DNA of 64,000 bases, taken from the NCBI GenBank assembly GCA_025992855.1, contig DAJPGB010000001.1, positions 1,302,001 through 1,366,000 of the forward strand. Direction: 5' to 3'. Source of the stretch: Coriobacteriaceae bacterium (lineage in GTDB: Bacteria; Actinomycetota; Coriobacteriia; Coriobacteriales; Coriobacteriaceae). Numbering within the stretch: the first letter of the stretch is position 1; the number at the start of each line of letters is the position of its first letter. Below are positions 8,465 through 17,018 of this stretch, piece after piece. The notes below the pieces were generated by a model. That model saw only the letters and a program-made list of their open reading frames with translations. It had not been told where the DNA came from and ran no database searches. Made by a program: the position numbers and the translations under genes.

Positions 8465-11215
8465 ATGTCTGACAAGCGCCGCACCTTTGCCGTTATCGAC
8501 GGCAACTCGCTCATGCACCGCGCCTTCCACGCCGTGCCGCCCACCATGAATGCGCCGGACGGCCGCCCCACCAACGCGATCTTCGGCTTTCTGAACATGT
8601 TTCTCAAGATGATCGATGCCTTTAACCCCGACGGTGTGGTCGTGGCGTTTGACAAGGGCAAACCGCGCGTGCGCATGGAGATGCTGCCGCAGTATAAGGC
8701 GCAACGCCCGCCCATGGACCCCGATCTGCATGCGCAGTTTCCGATGATCAAGGAGCTGCTCACCGCGCTCAACGTGCCGATTCTGCAGTCCGAGGGCTGG
8801 GAAGGCGACGATATCCTGGGAACCATGGCGCGCCTGGGTGAAGAGGCCGGCTGCGACATGCTGCTGGTGACCGGCGACCGCGACATGTATCAACTCGTGA
8901 CCGAGCACGTCAACGTGGTCTCGACCCGCAAGGGCCTGTCCGACGTGGCGATCATGACGCCCGAGAGCGTGGACGACCTGTATCACGGCATTACGCCGGC
9001 GCTCGTGCCCGATTTTTACGGTCTAAAGGGCGATACGTCGGACAACATTCCCGGCGTACCGGGCATCGGCCCCAAAAAGGCGAGCGCGCTCATCGCACAG
9101 TACGGCAGCTTGGACGAGGTCATCGCGCATGCCGACGAGGTCAAGGGCAAGATGGGCGAGAACCTGCGTGCGCACATCGACGATGCGCTGCTGAGCCGCA
9201 AGGTCGCAACCATTCGCACCGATGCGCCCGTCGAGCTCGACTTTGACGAAACGTCCTTCCCGGCGTTTTCTGCCGACGAAGTGTCCGCGGCGCTGGGCAC
9301 ACTTGGTATCACCGCCATGCAGAACCGTTTCTTGGCGCTGGTCGGCGGCGAGGGCGGGGCTGCTGCTGCCTCCAGTGTGGTTGAGATACCTGCTATGGTT
9401 CGCGCAGCCGCCGGCGATGCCGACGCGCTTGGTGCCGTTGCGGCTGAGGTCTCCCGCGCGATTGATGCCGGCGAGTGGGTCGCCGCCGTGGTGGACGACG
9501 ACAAGGAAGAGGGCGCGCTCTTTGGACTGACGCGCACGCTGTGGTTGGCGACGTCCAAGGGCCTGTTCGCGCTCGAGGAGGGCGACAGCTGTGCGGCGGC
9601 TGAGGTTGAGGGCTTCAACTTCGTTCACGGCGTGATTGCCGGCGTGCTCGCGCGTCTGTTTATGGAGGGTCGCGTGGCGAGCCCGGATATGAAGGCGCTG
9701 TTGCACGAGCTTTCGCCCGTCGATTCTTCTGAGCCCGAGCTCATGGATCCGCTCGCTACCGATTCCACGCGTATCTTCGATACCGTGGTCGCTGCCTATC
9801 TGCTGGATTCCGATCGCTCCGAGTTCGATGAGGCATATCTTGCCGATACGTATCTGCAGATGGCGCTGCCTGCGGCGCGCGGCGCAGAGGGTGCCGGTGA
9901 GGACGCTCCGGCGCCTGCCGCCCGTACTGCGGCTCTGACGCTGGCGCTCGTGGCACCGTTGCGCGAGTGCATGGCCCGTGAGAATGCCGCCAACGTGTTC
10001 GATGGCATCGAGATGCCGCTCGTTCCGGTACTTGCCAAGATGGAGCGCGCGGGCATGCTCGTGGACCCCGACCGTCTGCACAGTCTGTCCGAGGGTCTGG
10101 CGACCCAGATTACCGAGGTTGAGCGCAGTATTCGCGACCTGGCGGGTGATGAGACCTTTAATATTGGCAGTCCCATGCAGCTGTCGCACGTGCTCTTTGA
10201 TGTGATGGGGCTTCCGACCAAGGGCCTCAAGAAGACTAAGCGCGGCTATTATTCGACCAACGCCAAGGTGCTGAGCGACCTTGCGCGTGACCACGAAATC
10301 GTGCGTCTGATCTTGGACTGGCGTGAGAAGTCTAAGATCAAGTCCACCTATCTGGACACGCTGGGCCCGCTACGCCGTGGTGACGGTCGCGTACACACTA
10401 CGTACAACCAGACCATCACGGCAACGGGGCGTCTGTCCTCGAGCGACCCGAACCTGCAGAACATCCCGACGCGCTCGGAGCTGGGTCGTACCGTCAAGAC
10501 GGCGTTTTCGGCAGGCGAGGGAAGCGTCTTTTTGGCGGTGGACTACTCGCAGATCGAGCTGCGTCTGCTGGCGCATCTCTCAGGTGACGAGCACTTGGTG
10601 CGCGCCTTTAACGAGGGCGAGGACTTCCATGCCGAGACGGCGGCGCGCGTGTTCGGTGTGCCGGTGTCCGAGGTAACGCCCGACCTGCGCAGTCGCGCCA
10701 AGGCCGTGAACTTTGGCATCGTGTATGGCCAGCAGGCCTACGGCCTGTCGCAGTCGCTGCATATCTCGATGGCCGAGGCACGCGACATGATCGACCGCTA
10801 CTACGAGGCCTACCCGGGCGTGCGCACGTTCCTCGACAACGTGGTAGCACGTGCCAAGCAGACGGGCTACGCCGAGACCATGTATGGCCGCAGACGCCAT
10901 ATTCCCGAGCTCAAAGCCAAAAACCCGCAGCTCCGCGGCTTTGGTGAGCGCACGGCCATGAACCACCCCATGCAGGGAACCGCCGCCGACATCATCAAGA
11001 TCGCCATGGCCCGCGTAAGCCGTCGCCTGGAAGAAGAGGGCTTTGCCGCCCACATGATCTTGCAAGTGCACGACGAACTGGACTTTGAATGTCCCGTCGA
11101 CGAGGTTGAACGCCTGACCGTGATGGTCCGCGACGTCATGGAGCACGTCGTGGAGCTGCGTGTTCCCCTCATCGCCGAAGCCAGCACCGGCGTAACCTGG
11201 GCCGATGCCAAATAA
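8465..11215 (+). CDS. polA: DNA polymerase I
   Basis: The protein has 916 residues. The 5' nuclease domain spans about 1-290, with DGNSLMHRAF at the start and the helix-hairpin-helix GDTSDNIPGVPGIGPKKA. The middle region (about 310-540) is the 3'-5' exonuclease fold. The DxE motif of proofreading enzymes is not visible, so that activity is probably lost. The polymerase domain follows: motif A VDYSQIELRLLAHLSGDE, motif B RSRAKAVNFGIVYGQ, motif C LQVHDELDFECP. ATG 8465 has GAGG upstream. Polymerase I fills gaps and removes RNA primers. Confidence 0.97.
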   Translation: MSDKRRTFAVIDGNSLMHRAFHAVPPTMNAPDGRPTNAIFGFLNMFLKMIDAFNPDGVVVAFDKGKPRVRMEMLPQYKAQRPPMDPDLHAQFPMIKELLTALNVPILQSEGWEGDDILGTMARLGEEAGCDMLLVTGDRDMYQLVTEHVNVVSTRKGLSDVAIMTPESVDDLYHGITPALVPDFYGLKGDTSDNIPGVPGIGPKKASALIAQYGSLDEVIAHADEVKGKMGENLRAHIDDALLSRKVATIRTDAPVELDFDETSFPAFSADEVSAALGTLGITAMQNRFLALVGGEGGAAAASSVVEIPAMVRAAAGDADALGAVAAEVSRAIDAGEWVAAVVDDDKEEGALFGLTRTLWLATSKGLFALEEGDSCAAAEVEGFNFVHGVIAGVLARLFMEGRVASPDMKALLHELSPVDSSEPELMDPLATDSTRIFDTVVAAYLLDSDRSEFDEAYLADTYLQMALPAARGAEGAGEDAPAPAARTAALTLALVAPLRECMARENAANVFDGIEMPLVPVLAKMERAGMLVDPDRLHSLSEGLATQITEVERSIRDLAGDETFNIGSPMQLSHVLFDVMGLPTKGLKKTKRGYYSTNAKVLSDLARDHEIVRLILDWREKSKIKSTYLDTLGPLRRGDGRVHTTYNQTITATGRLSSSDPNLQNIPTRSELGRTVKTAFSAGEGSVFLAVDYSQIELRLLAHLSGDEHLVRAFNEGEDFHAETAARVFGVPVSEVTPDLRSRAKAVNFGIVYGQQAYGLSQSLHISMAEARDMIDRYYEAYPGVRTFLDNVVARAKQTGYAETMYGRRRHIPELKAKNPQLRGFGERTAMNHPMQGTAADIIKIAMARVSRRLEEEGFAAHMILQVHDELDFECPVDEVERLTVMVRDVMEHVVELRVPLIAEASTGVTWADAK

Positions 11216-11249
11216 GTTAGAGCCCACAATCCCAAAGTAACCAAAAACA

Positions 11250-11283
11250 GAGGGGAGCCCCTTGCCAACAAGGAGCTCCCCTC
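11250..11283 (-). terminator. Strong hairpin terminator after the Cof-type hydrolase gene
   Basis: A 15-bp stem with one mismatch (11250-11264 with 11269-11283) closes a CCAA loop. On the minus strand the stem is followed by TGTTTTTGG, so termination is best supported for the minus-strand gene. It also lies 35 nt after the polA stop and could block transcription in both directions. Confidence 0.7.
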
Positions 11284-11350
11284 ATCCAAAACTATCAGCC
11301 AAGTATCTAGGCACTCAAGACGCCATCGAGGCGGTAAGCAAGGCAACCTA

Positions 11351-11480
11351 GGACCTGGCCGGGCGACGCGGGTGAGTTTTTCGTAGATTCCGCACGAGCC
11401 GAAGAGCACTTAATGTGCTCTTCGAGCGAGCCCAGGACCTGACCGAACGAAAAACTCACCCGCGTCGCCCGGCCAGGTCC
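11351..11480. repeat. 34-bp perfect inverted repeat with nested hairpin
   Basis: The arms at 11351-11384 and 11447-11480 are perfectly complementary over 34 bp (GGACCTGGCCGGGCGACGCG at the left outer end). The 62-nt loop contains another perfect 9-bp hairpin, GAAGAGCAC/GTGCTCTTC at 11401-11423. An outer pair, GACGCCATC (11319-11327) with GATGGCGTC (11507-11515), reaches into the end of the next gene. There is no gene in the interval between polA and the hydrolase. Confidence 0.85.
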
Positions 11481-11491
11481 GACAAGCTGTG

Positions 11492-12319
11492 TTAACGAGC
11501 CGCCAAGATGGCGTCGATGAGCGTCAGTACGCCCCCGTCGTTGTTGCTCGGAATGCGCCACTTGGCATGCGCGTTCATGTGCTCCTCGGCATTGTCCACG
11601 ATAAAGCTGTGACCGACGCGCTCGAGCATGGGGATGTCGTTGTAGGTGTCGCCCACGGCGGCAGCATCGGCAATATCGATGCCCAGGTGCTCGCACAGGT
11701 GAGCGACGCCGGCGCCCTTGTCGACGCCCAGGTTCATAAAGTCGATCCACTCGCGCCCAGCGTTGGTGACGTAGAGCTTGTCCGAGAACTCGGGGCTATA
11801 GGTCTCGCGGAAAGCGGGCTCGGCGTCGTAGCCTGGGAAGAAGACCGAAATCTTGTTGGACTCGAAATCGATGCCCTCAAAGCTGTCGACGTAGTTGATT
11901 GTGTTGTAGTAGACGCTGATCTCGTCGTGGTATTGATGGTCGCGGGCAAGCACGTAGAACTCGTCGAAGCAGCACAGGACGGGGACAGCGCGAGGATCCT
12001 CCGAGGCACGGTTCAAGACCTGCTGATACAGCTCCACGTCAATATTGCTCTTATAGATATAGCTGCCGCGATAGATCACGCAAGCTCCGTTGTCGGGACA
12101 AAAGGCGAGGCGGTTCTTGATGCCCTCGAACATCTCCTCGAGCTTGGGGGCGGGACGTCCGCTGGCGGGGCAGAATACGATGCCGGCGTCGGCGAGCTTG
12201 TCCAGGCGCTCATCAAGACCCTGGGGCAGCACGCGCTCGTCGGTCAGCAGCGTCTTGTCCATATCGACGGCGAGAATCTTAATGTTTCCGATATTGGCGT
12301 CCGATTCGTAAGTTTGCAT
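11492..12319 (-). CDS. Cof-type HAD-superfamily hydrolase
   Basis: This 275-residue protein has the HAD motifs. Motif I is VDMDKTLLTDE. ASGRP is typical of the Cof/type IIB subgroup. Motif IV is GDTYNDIPMLERVG near the C-terminus. Such enzymes dephosphorylate sugar phosphates, nucleotides or cofactors; the substrate cannot be read from sequence. GAAAGGCGC precedes the ATG. It is transcribed divergently from the argG leader. Confidence 0.88.
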   Translation of the reverse strand: MQTYESDANIGNIKILAVDMDKTLLTDERVLPQGLDERLDKLADAGIVFCPASGRPAPKLEEMFEGIKNRLAFCPDNGACVIYRGSYIYKSNIDVELYQQVLNRASEDPRAVPVLCCFDEFYVLARDHQYHDEISVYYNTINYVDSFEGIDFESNKISVFFPGYDAEPAFRETYSPEFSDKLYVTNAGREWIDFMNLGVDKGAGVAHLCEHLGIDIADAAAVGDTYNDIPMLERVGHSFIVDNAEEHMNAHAKWRIPSNNDGGVLTLIDAILAAR

Positions 12320-12462
12320 AAAAATGCGCCTTTCGTTTCGAGATTGTTTCAGACGTTATAACCATCAACTAGTAGTCGAGCGTATTTTCGCAGGAATGGT
12401 GCGTATTTGCACCACGCTTCACAAAGTAATGAAAAAACTTTTCAGAAATTTGAATTTGTCGC

Positions 12463-12490
12463 TTGTGCTGCGGGCACTTTAGCGTAATAT
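12463..12490 (+). promoter_or_regulatory. Candidate promoter of the argG leader
   Basis: TTGTGC (12463-12468) and TAATAT (12485-12490) are separated by 16 nt and lie in an AT-richer stretch about 100 nt upstream of the leader peptide. Transcription would begin near 12497 and give a leader of about 375 nt before argG. Confidence 0.4.
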
Positions 12491-12592
12491 AGCGACCATC
12501 GAAAACGGAGACGGAAAACAACCGCTTACCGAGTAAAAGGTACCGTTTACGATATTTGAATTGCGCCCGGCGATACGTGAAAGGAGAGGCAG

Positions 12593-12667
12593 ATGCAGTT
12601 CGTAAAGATCATCACCACTGCAGATAATGCCATCCGACGCCAGCGCGCAATTTCCCGACGACGATAA
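12593..12667 (+). CDS. Arginine-rich leader peptide upstream of argG
   Basis: A 24-codon ORF starts with ATG at 12593, preceded by AAAGGAGAGGC, a near-ideal ribosome binding site. Its last third is RRQRAISRRR, and the final three sense codons before TAA are CGA CGA CGA. Six of 24 codons encode Arg. Placing Arg codons just before the stop, 205 nt upstream of an arginine biosynthesis gene, is the layout of a ribosome-mediated attenuation peptide. The function is inferred; the ORF and its binding site are visible. The peptide would be a sensor and not a working protein. Confidence 0.7.
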   Translation: MQFVKIITTADNAIRRQRAISRRR

Positions 12668-12815
12668 CAATCGTCTCTGTCCGCATGGGGCGAATTGCCT
12701 CAACAGAGTCATTTTGAGGTCGTTGGGTCTTAGCACGACATAGCCGCATGTTTCTAGGGCATGCCTGTGATGCATTCTGCTGAATAACCTGATATTGCAC
12801 GGTTTTTGACCTCAA
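12660..12815 (+). promoter_or_regulatory. Alternative RNA pairings in the argG leader
   Basis: GACGAT (12660-12665) pairs with ATCGTC (12670-12675) over the end of the leader peptide. CTCTGT (12675-12680) can pair with ACAGAG (12703-12708). CCTCAA (12698-12703) can pair with TTGAGG (12714-12719). The same TTGAGGTC (12714-12721) can instead pair with GACCTCAA (12808-12815). These exclude each other, as expected of an attenuator. No clear U-tract terminator is visible, so control could be Rho-dependent or translational. Confidence 0.45.
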
Positions 12816-12872
12816 GGTGACTTGCAACTGACCGATGTTCTAACTAGCTACCAAGGGCGAAAGGAAACAGCC

Positions 12873-14099
12873 ATGAGCAAGGAAAAAGTCGTTCTCGCAT
12901 ATTCCGGTGGTCTTGATACATCCGTATGTGTCAAGTGGCTCCAGGACGAGAAGAATCTCGATGTCGTTTGTGTCTGCGGCAACGTGGGCCAGGAAGAGAC
13001 CGGACTGGATGCCAAGAAGCAGAAGGCGCTCGACCTGGGCGTTCTCGATTGCCAGGTGCTCGACCTGCGCGACGAGTTCTCCGATGAGTTCCTGACCAAA
13101 GCCATCGCAGCAAACTCCATGTACGAGAACAAGTACCCGCTGCTCTCCGCCCTGTCTCGCCCGCTGCTTGCCAAGAAGCTTGTTGAGGTCGCCCACGAGT
13201 TTGGCGCGACCTACGTCGCCCACGGCTGCACCGGCAAGGGTAACGACCAGGTCCGTTTTGAGGCCGCCGTCAAGGCCCTCGACCCCGAGCTCAAGGTTAT
13301 CGCCCCGGTTCGCGAGTGGGACCTGAAGTGCCGTCCCGACGAGGTCGCCTATGCCCACGCCCACAACGTGCCGGTTCCCGAGGGTGCCAACGACAACCCC
13401 TACTCCATCGACGACAACCTGTGGGGTCGCGCCATCGAGTGCGGTCACCTGGAGGACCCTTGGAATGAGCCGCTCGATGACGCTTGGGTTATGACCAAGA
13501 ACCCCGAGGACACGCCTGACACCCCGACCTATACCGAGATCGAGTTTGAGGCCGGCAAGCCTGTCGCCGTCGACGGCAAGAAGATGAAGCTCTCCGAGAT
13601 CGTCATCGCCCTCAACAAGATTTCGGGCGACAACGGCTTTGGCCGTCTTGACCTGGTCGAGGATCGTCTGGTGGGCCTCAAGAGCCGCGAGTGCTATGAG
13701 GTTCCCGGCGCCCTGACGCTCATCACCGCCCACAAGGCGCTCGAGGACATCTGCGTCGAGGGCGACCTGCTCAAGACCAAGATCAAGCTCGAGCAGGATT
13801 GGGCCACCGCCGTGTACAACGGCCAGTGGTACAGCCCGCTCAAGAACGCGCTCGACGCCTTTATGGCCGATACCCAGAAGTTCGTGACCGGCACTGTCCG
13901 TCTGAAGTTCTTTAAGGGCAACTGCCATGTCGTCGGCCGCAAGAGTCCCTTCAGCCTCTACGACTACGGCCTGGCTACCTACGACCGCGACACCACGTTT
14001 GACGAGAAGGCCAGCGCCGGCTTTATCGAGATCGATACGCTGTCGCTCAAGACGTGGGCAAAGGTCCAGGGCCCCAGCTCTGCTGCCGCCCAGGCCTAG
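12873..14099 (+). CDS. argG: Argininosuccinate synthase
   Basis: ArgG joins citrulline and aspartate with ATP to make argininosuccinate. The 408-residue length is usual. The N-terminus has the PP-loop ATP motif AYSGGLDTSVCVKWL. GCTGKGNDQVRFE and DDNLWGRAIECG are family signatures. CGAAAGGAAACAGCC before ATG 12873 fixes the start. The long 5' region contains the Arg leader peptide. argH lies downstream, separated by a strong terminator and a small ORF. Confidence 0.97.
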   Translation: MSKEKVVLAYSGGLDTSVCVKWLQDEKNLDVVCVCGNVGQEETGLDAKKQKALDLGVLDCQVLDLRDEFSDEFLTKAIAANSMYENKYPLLSALSRPLLAKKLVEVAHEFGATYVAHGCTGKGNDQVRFEAAVKALDPELKVIAPVREWDLKCRPDEVAYAHAHNVPVPEGANDNPYSIDDNLWGRAIECGHLEDPWNEPLDDAWVMTKNPEDTPDTPTYTEIEFEAGKPVAVDGKKMKLSEIVIALNKISGDNGFGRLDLVEDRLVGLKSRECYEVPGALTLITAHKALEDICVEGDLLKTKIKLEQDWATAVYNGQWYSPLKNALDAFMADTQKFVTGTVRLKFFKGNCHVVGRKSPFSLYDYGLATYDRDTTFDEKASAGFIEIDTLSLKTWAKVQGPSSAAAQA

Positions 14100-14252
14100 C
14101 GCCTCCTTCCCTTGGTATCCGCGCGGCCCATCCGCGTGATACATAACGGGCGCACGGGGTCCCTACCTTTCGTTATGCTTGCTGACACTTCTTAACATCG
14201 GTGGCCCCTACGTTCCGCCCGCATATATGATGCCGCGACTGTGGCTGAGTCC

Positions 14253-14287
14253 GAGCCCCGCCGGGGTTGTCCGGCGGGGCTCCTTCT
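14253..14287 (+). terminator. Strong intrinsic terminator downstream of argG
   Basis: The 12-bp perfect stem GAGCCCCGCCGG/CCGGCGGGGCTC encloses a 6-nt loop and is followed by CTTCT. The U-tract is weak but the stem is very stable. It separates argG from the small ORF and argH. Confidence 0.7.
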
Positions 14288-14332
14288 ATCAATTTGGCGG
14301 CTCTGCGCCTATATATATGAGGAGTATCCATT

Positions 14333-14503
14333 ATGTTCAATGCTATCGCGCATGCTTTACTTGCCCTCGCGCCCGAGTTCGATGCCGCAAGGGTCGAGGA
14401 CGTCCCTATGAGCCTGAAGGCCTGGATCGATGGTTCGCAGGGCAACATCCGGAGGGAGACGTTGGGCGCCAAGTGCATGGCGCGTCACTTCTTTGCAAAT
14501 TAG
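14333..14503 (+). CDS. Small protein of 56 residues between argG and argH
   Basis: The ORF has GAGGAG 8 nt before its ATG and GC-rich third positions like a real gene. It encodes 56 residues with a hydrophobic start (AIAHALLALAPEF) and a basic, Cys-containing C-terminal half (GNIRRETLGAKCMARHFF). No family is recognised. It lies 45 nt after the terminator downstream of argG and 118 nt before argH. It may be a small regulator or a leftover gene fragment. Confidence 0.5.
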   Translation: MFNAIAHALLALAPEFDAARVEDVPMSLKAWIDGSQGNIRRETLGAKCMARHFFAN

Positions 14504-14621
14504 CTACATGGTTCCGCACACGGTGGGGAATGTGTAAAACTAGCGGTTGAAAAATCGCTTTAGCGATATGGCGCATTGCTTTGGGCGCTTGTTTTGGGAT
14601 TTGATGAAAGGGGACGGTTCC

Positions 14622-16052
14622 ATGGCTCTTTGGGGCGGTCGTTTTGAGGCAGGCGTGGCCGAGGTCACGCAGGAGTTTGGCGCGTCGCTGCCGGTCGACA
14701 AACATCTCTATAAGCAGGATATCGCCGGCTCTAAGGCGCATGCCAAAATGCTGGCGGCCCAGGGCATCATCAGTGCCGAGGACGAGCAGGCGATTGCCAA
14801 GGGCCTGACCGAAATCGAACAGGATATCGATGCCGGCAACTTCACCTTCGACATCAACGACGAAGACATTCATATGTCCATCGAGAGCGAGCTGACGCGT
14901 CGCATCGGCGAGGCCGGTAAGCGCTTGCATACCGGACGTTCGCGCAACGACCAGGTGGCGACCGACACACGTCTGGGCGTCAAGGCGCTGGCCAAGGAGC
15001 TCATGGGGGCCAATCTTGAGCTGCGCCATGTGCTGGTGGATGCGGCTAAGAAGTACGACAAGGTGATTCTGCCGGGCTACACGCACATGCAGCACGCTCA
15101 GCCCGTGCTGCTGTCGCATCATCTGCTGGCGTATTCCTGGATGTTCGCGCGCGACTTTACACGCCTGAAGGCAGCCTTTGATGCCGCCGACAACTGTCCG
15201 CTGGGCGCTGCCGCGCTTGCCGGCACGAGCTATCCGCTCGATCGTCAGATGACGGCTGCCGAACTTGGCTTTGCGGGCGTGATTCCCAACTCGCTCGATG
15301 CGGTTTCCGACCGTGATTTCCTCCTCGACCTGCATTACGCCGGCTCCGTCATGGCGATGCACCTGTCGCGTCTTTCCGAGGAGATCGTGCTGTGGTCGAG
15401 CTCCGAATTTGGCTTTATCACGCTTTCCGACTCTTACTCCACCGGTTCGTCCATCATGCCGCAGAAGAAGAACCCCGACTTTGCCGAGCTTATCCGCGGC
15501 AAGAGCGGCCGTGTGTATGGCAACCTGGTGCAGCTGCTCGTGACCATGAAGGGCCTGCCGCTTGCTTATAACAAGGACTTGCAGGAGGACAAGGAGGGCG
15601 CGCTCGATACCGCCCATACGCTCATGCAGTGTCTGTCGGTTATGGCCGGTATGATTTCGACCTGGACTGTCAACGAGGATGCCATGGCGCGCGAGTGCGG
15701 CGTGGGGCACCTTGCCGCTACCGATGTTGCCGATTACCTGGCCAAGCGTGGCCTGCCGTTCCGCGAGGCACACGCCGTGGTGGGCCATTTGGTCCTGATG
15801 TGTGAGAAGCGTGGCTGCAATCTTGAGGACCTGCCGTTTGAGGTGTTCCAGGAGGCAAGCCCGCTCTTTGAGCACGACATTACCGAGGCGCTCGACATCC
15901 CGTCGATTGTCGCCGCGCGCACGACCGAGGGCGGTACCGCCCCTGCCGCCGTTGCCGTGCAGCTGCAGCGTGCCGAGGCACAACTCGTTGCCGACGAAGG
16001 CGTGTTTGGATCGCTGACCAAGGTCGTCGAGATGGGCCACGGGATAAAGTAA
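14622..16052 (+). CDS. argH: Argininosuccinate lyase
   Basis: ArgH cleaves argininosuccinate to arginine and fumarate, the step after ArgG. The 476-residue protein has LWGGRF at the start, the TGRSRNDQVATD motif, HMQHAQP and the fumarase/aspartase-superfamily signature GSSIMPQKKNPDFAEL with the catalytic Ser. GAAAGGGG upstream of ATG 14622 decides the start. It is the last gene of the arginine pair; an intrinsic terminator follows. Confidence 0.97.
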   Translation: MALWGGRFEAGVAEVTQEFGASLPVDKHLYKQDIAGSKAHAKMLAAQGIISAEDEQAIAKGLTEIEQDIDAGNFTFDINDEDIHMSIESELTRRIGEAGKRLHTGRSRNDQVATDTRLGVKALAKELMGANLELRHVLVDAAKKYDKVILPGYTHMQHAQPVLLSHHLLAYSWMFARDFTRLKAAFDAADNCPLGAAALAGTSYPLDRQMTAAELGFAGVIPNSLDAVSDRDFLLDLHYAGSVMAMHLSRLSEEIVLWSSSEFGFITLSDSYSTGSSIMPQKKNPDFAELIRGKSGRVYGNLVQLLVTMKGLPLAYNKDLQEDKEGALDTAHTLMQCLSVMAGMISTWTVNEDAMARECGVGHLAATDVADYLAKRGLPFREAHAVVGHLVLMCEKRGCNLEDLPFEVFQEASPLFEHDITEALDIPSIVAARTTEGGTAPAAVAVQLQRAEAQLVADEGVFGSLTKVVEMGHGIK

Positions 16053-16104
16053 GGGTTTGGCCGAAGCCGTTTTTGCCATTTATTGAGGAATCGTTTTTTG
16101 CTTT

Positions 16105-16137
16105 ACGGGCGTCTGCTGATGTGGGCGTCCGTATTTT
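16105..16137 (+). terminator. Intrinsic terminator after argH
   Basis: ACGGGCGTCT (16105-16114) pairs with GGGCGTCCGT (16123-16132) using some G-U pairs and is followed by ATTTTG. The rest of the 385-bp interval up to ndk holds no gene I can support. Confidence 0.6.
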
Positions 16138-16365
16138 GTTGCTATGGGGGAGAGGCTTGTCGAGAAGTTCTGTAGGACCTTTGGGTAGGTTGTGAAGGGG
16201 GTACGTTCGCGGGCGGCAACCGACCGTCTGCTCTGCTCGATGCGGTTGATGGGCAGTCGGATGGTACTCTAATCGAGCTTCGAAACAGAAGTGACACATA
16301 TGGAACGCTTTAATAAATTGCAACGTTTCAATAAACAGCTTTTTGTTTAACTGCAGCTAAAACTC

Positions 16366-16374
16366 TGTTACGAT
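16366..16374 (+). promoter_or_regulatory. Candidate extended -10 promoter of ndk
   Basis: TGT-TACGAT at 16366-16374 is an extended -10 box. TTTAAC at 16346-16351 could be a weak -35 with 17-nt spacing. It lies about 64 nt upstream of the ndk start in an AT-richer stretch. Confidence 0.35.
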
Positions 16375-16437
16375 GCAGTCCAGGCGGGTGCCGGAATGGG
16401 ACTTGGGCACGCGCGAACCTACTTGAAAGGCTACCTT

Positions 16438-16842
16438 ATGGCTATCGAGAAGACCTTCATCATGATTAAGCCCGACGCGGTGCGCGATCGCAAGATCGGC
16501 GAGATCGTTGCTCGTATTGAGCGTAGCGGCCTTGTCATCGAGCGCATGGAGATGACCACGCTCGAGCGCGCTACCGTCGAGGAGCACTACGCCCATCTGG
16601 CCGACAAGCCCTTCTTTGGCGGTCTCTGCGACTTTATGACGAGCGGTCCGGTCGTCAAGATGGTCGTTTCCGGTCTCTCCGCTGTTTCCAAGATGCGCAC
16701 CCTTATGGGCGCTACCAACCCGCTTGATGCTGCGCCCGGCACCATTCGCGGCGACTTCGCTGTCGATGTCAACGCCAACGTGATCCACGGCTCCGACTGC
16801 CTGGAGAACGCCGAGATCGAGATCAAGCGCTTCTTTGGCTAA
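16438..16842 (+). CDS. ndk: Nucleoside diphosphate kinase
   Basis: Ndk transfers the gamma phosphate from ATP to NDPs through a phospho-histidine. The 134-residue protein begins with the family stretch EKTFIMIKPDAV. It has NPLDAAPGTIRGDFA and the active-site NVIHGSDC with the catalytic His. GAAAGG lies before ATG 16438. A terminator follows within 40 nt, so it is monocistronic. Confidence 0.97.
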   Translation: MAIEKTFIMIKPDAVRDRKIGEIVARIERSGLVIERMEMTTLERATVEEHYAHLADKPFFGGLCDFMTSGPVVKMVVSGLSAVSKMRTLMGATNPLDAAPGTIRGDFAVDVNANVIHGSDCLENAEIEIKRFFG

Positions 16843-16880
16843 ACCAGCTTTGACTCCTTAAAGCTGTTAGCGTGTGGCTT

Positions 16881-16916
16881 GGGCGCCGCGGAATTCCAAC
16901 CGCGGCGCCCTTTTAT
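16881..16916 (+). terminator. Intrinsic terminator after ndk
   Basis: The 11-bp perfect stem GGGCGCCGCGG/CCGCGGCGCCC with an 8-nt loop is followed by TTTTATT. Confidence 0.9.
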
Positions 16917-16941
16917 TCCGGTAGATTTTTGGTAAACGCAT

Positions 16942-16990
16942 AGAAAACTACTAAAGAGCCCCCGTCCGGATGTTTCTTCCGGGCGGGGGC
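16942..16990 (-). terminator. Intrinsic terminator after rpiB
   Basis: A 13-bp stem with one wobble (16958-16970 with 16978-16990) is followed on the minus strand by TCTTTAGTAGTTTTC. It lies 28 nt downstream of the rpiB stop. Confidence 0.7.
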
Positions 16991-17018
16991 TGGCGCTAGC
17001 GTATGGCTTTGTAAGTCT

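Noticed and set aside
12479..12827. Minus-strand open frames of 71-98 residues in the argG leader
   Set aside because: No ribosome binding sites and no family resemblance; they are by-products of the leader sequence.
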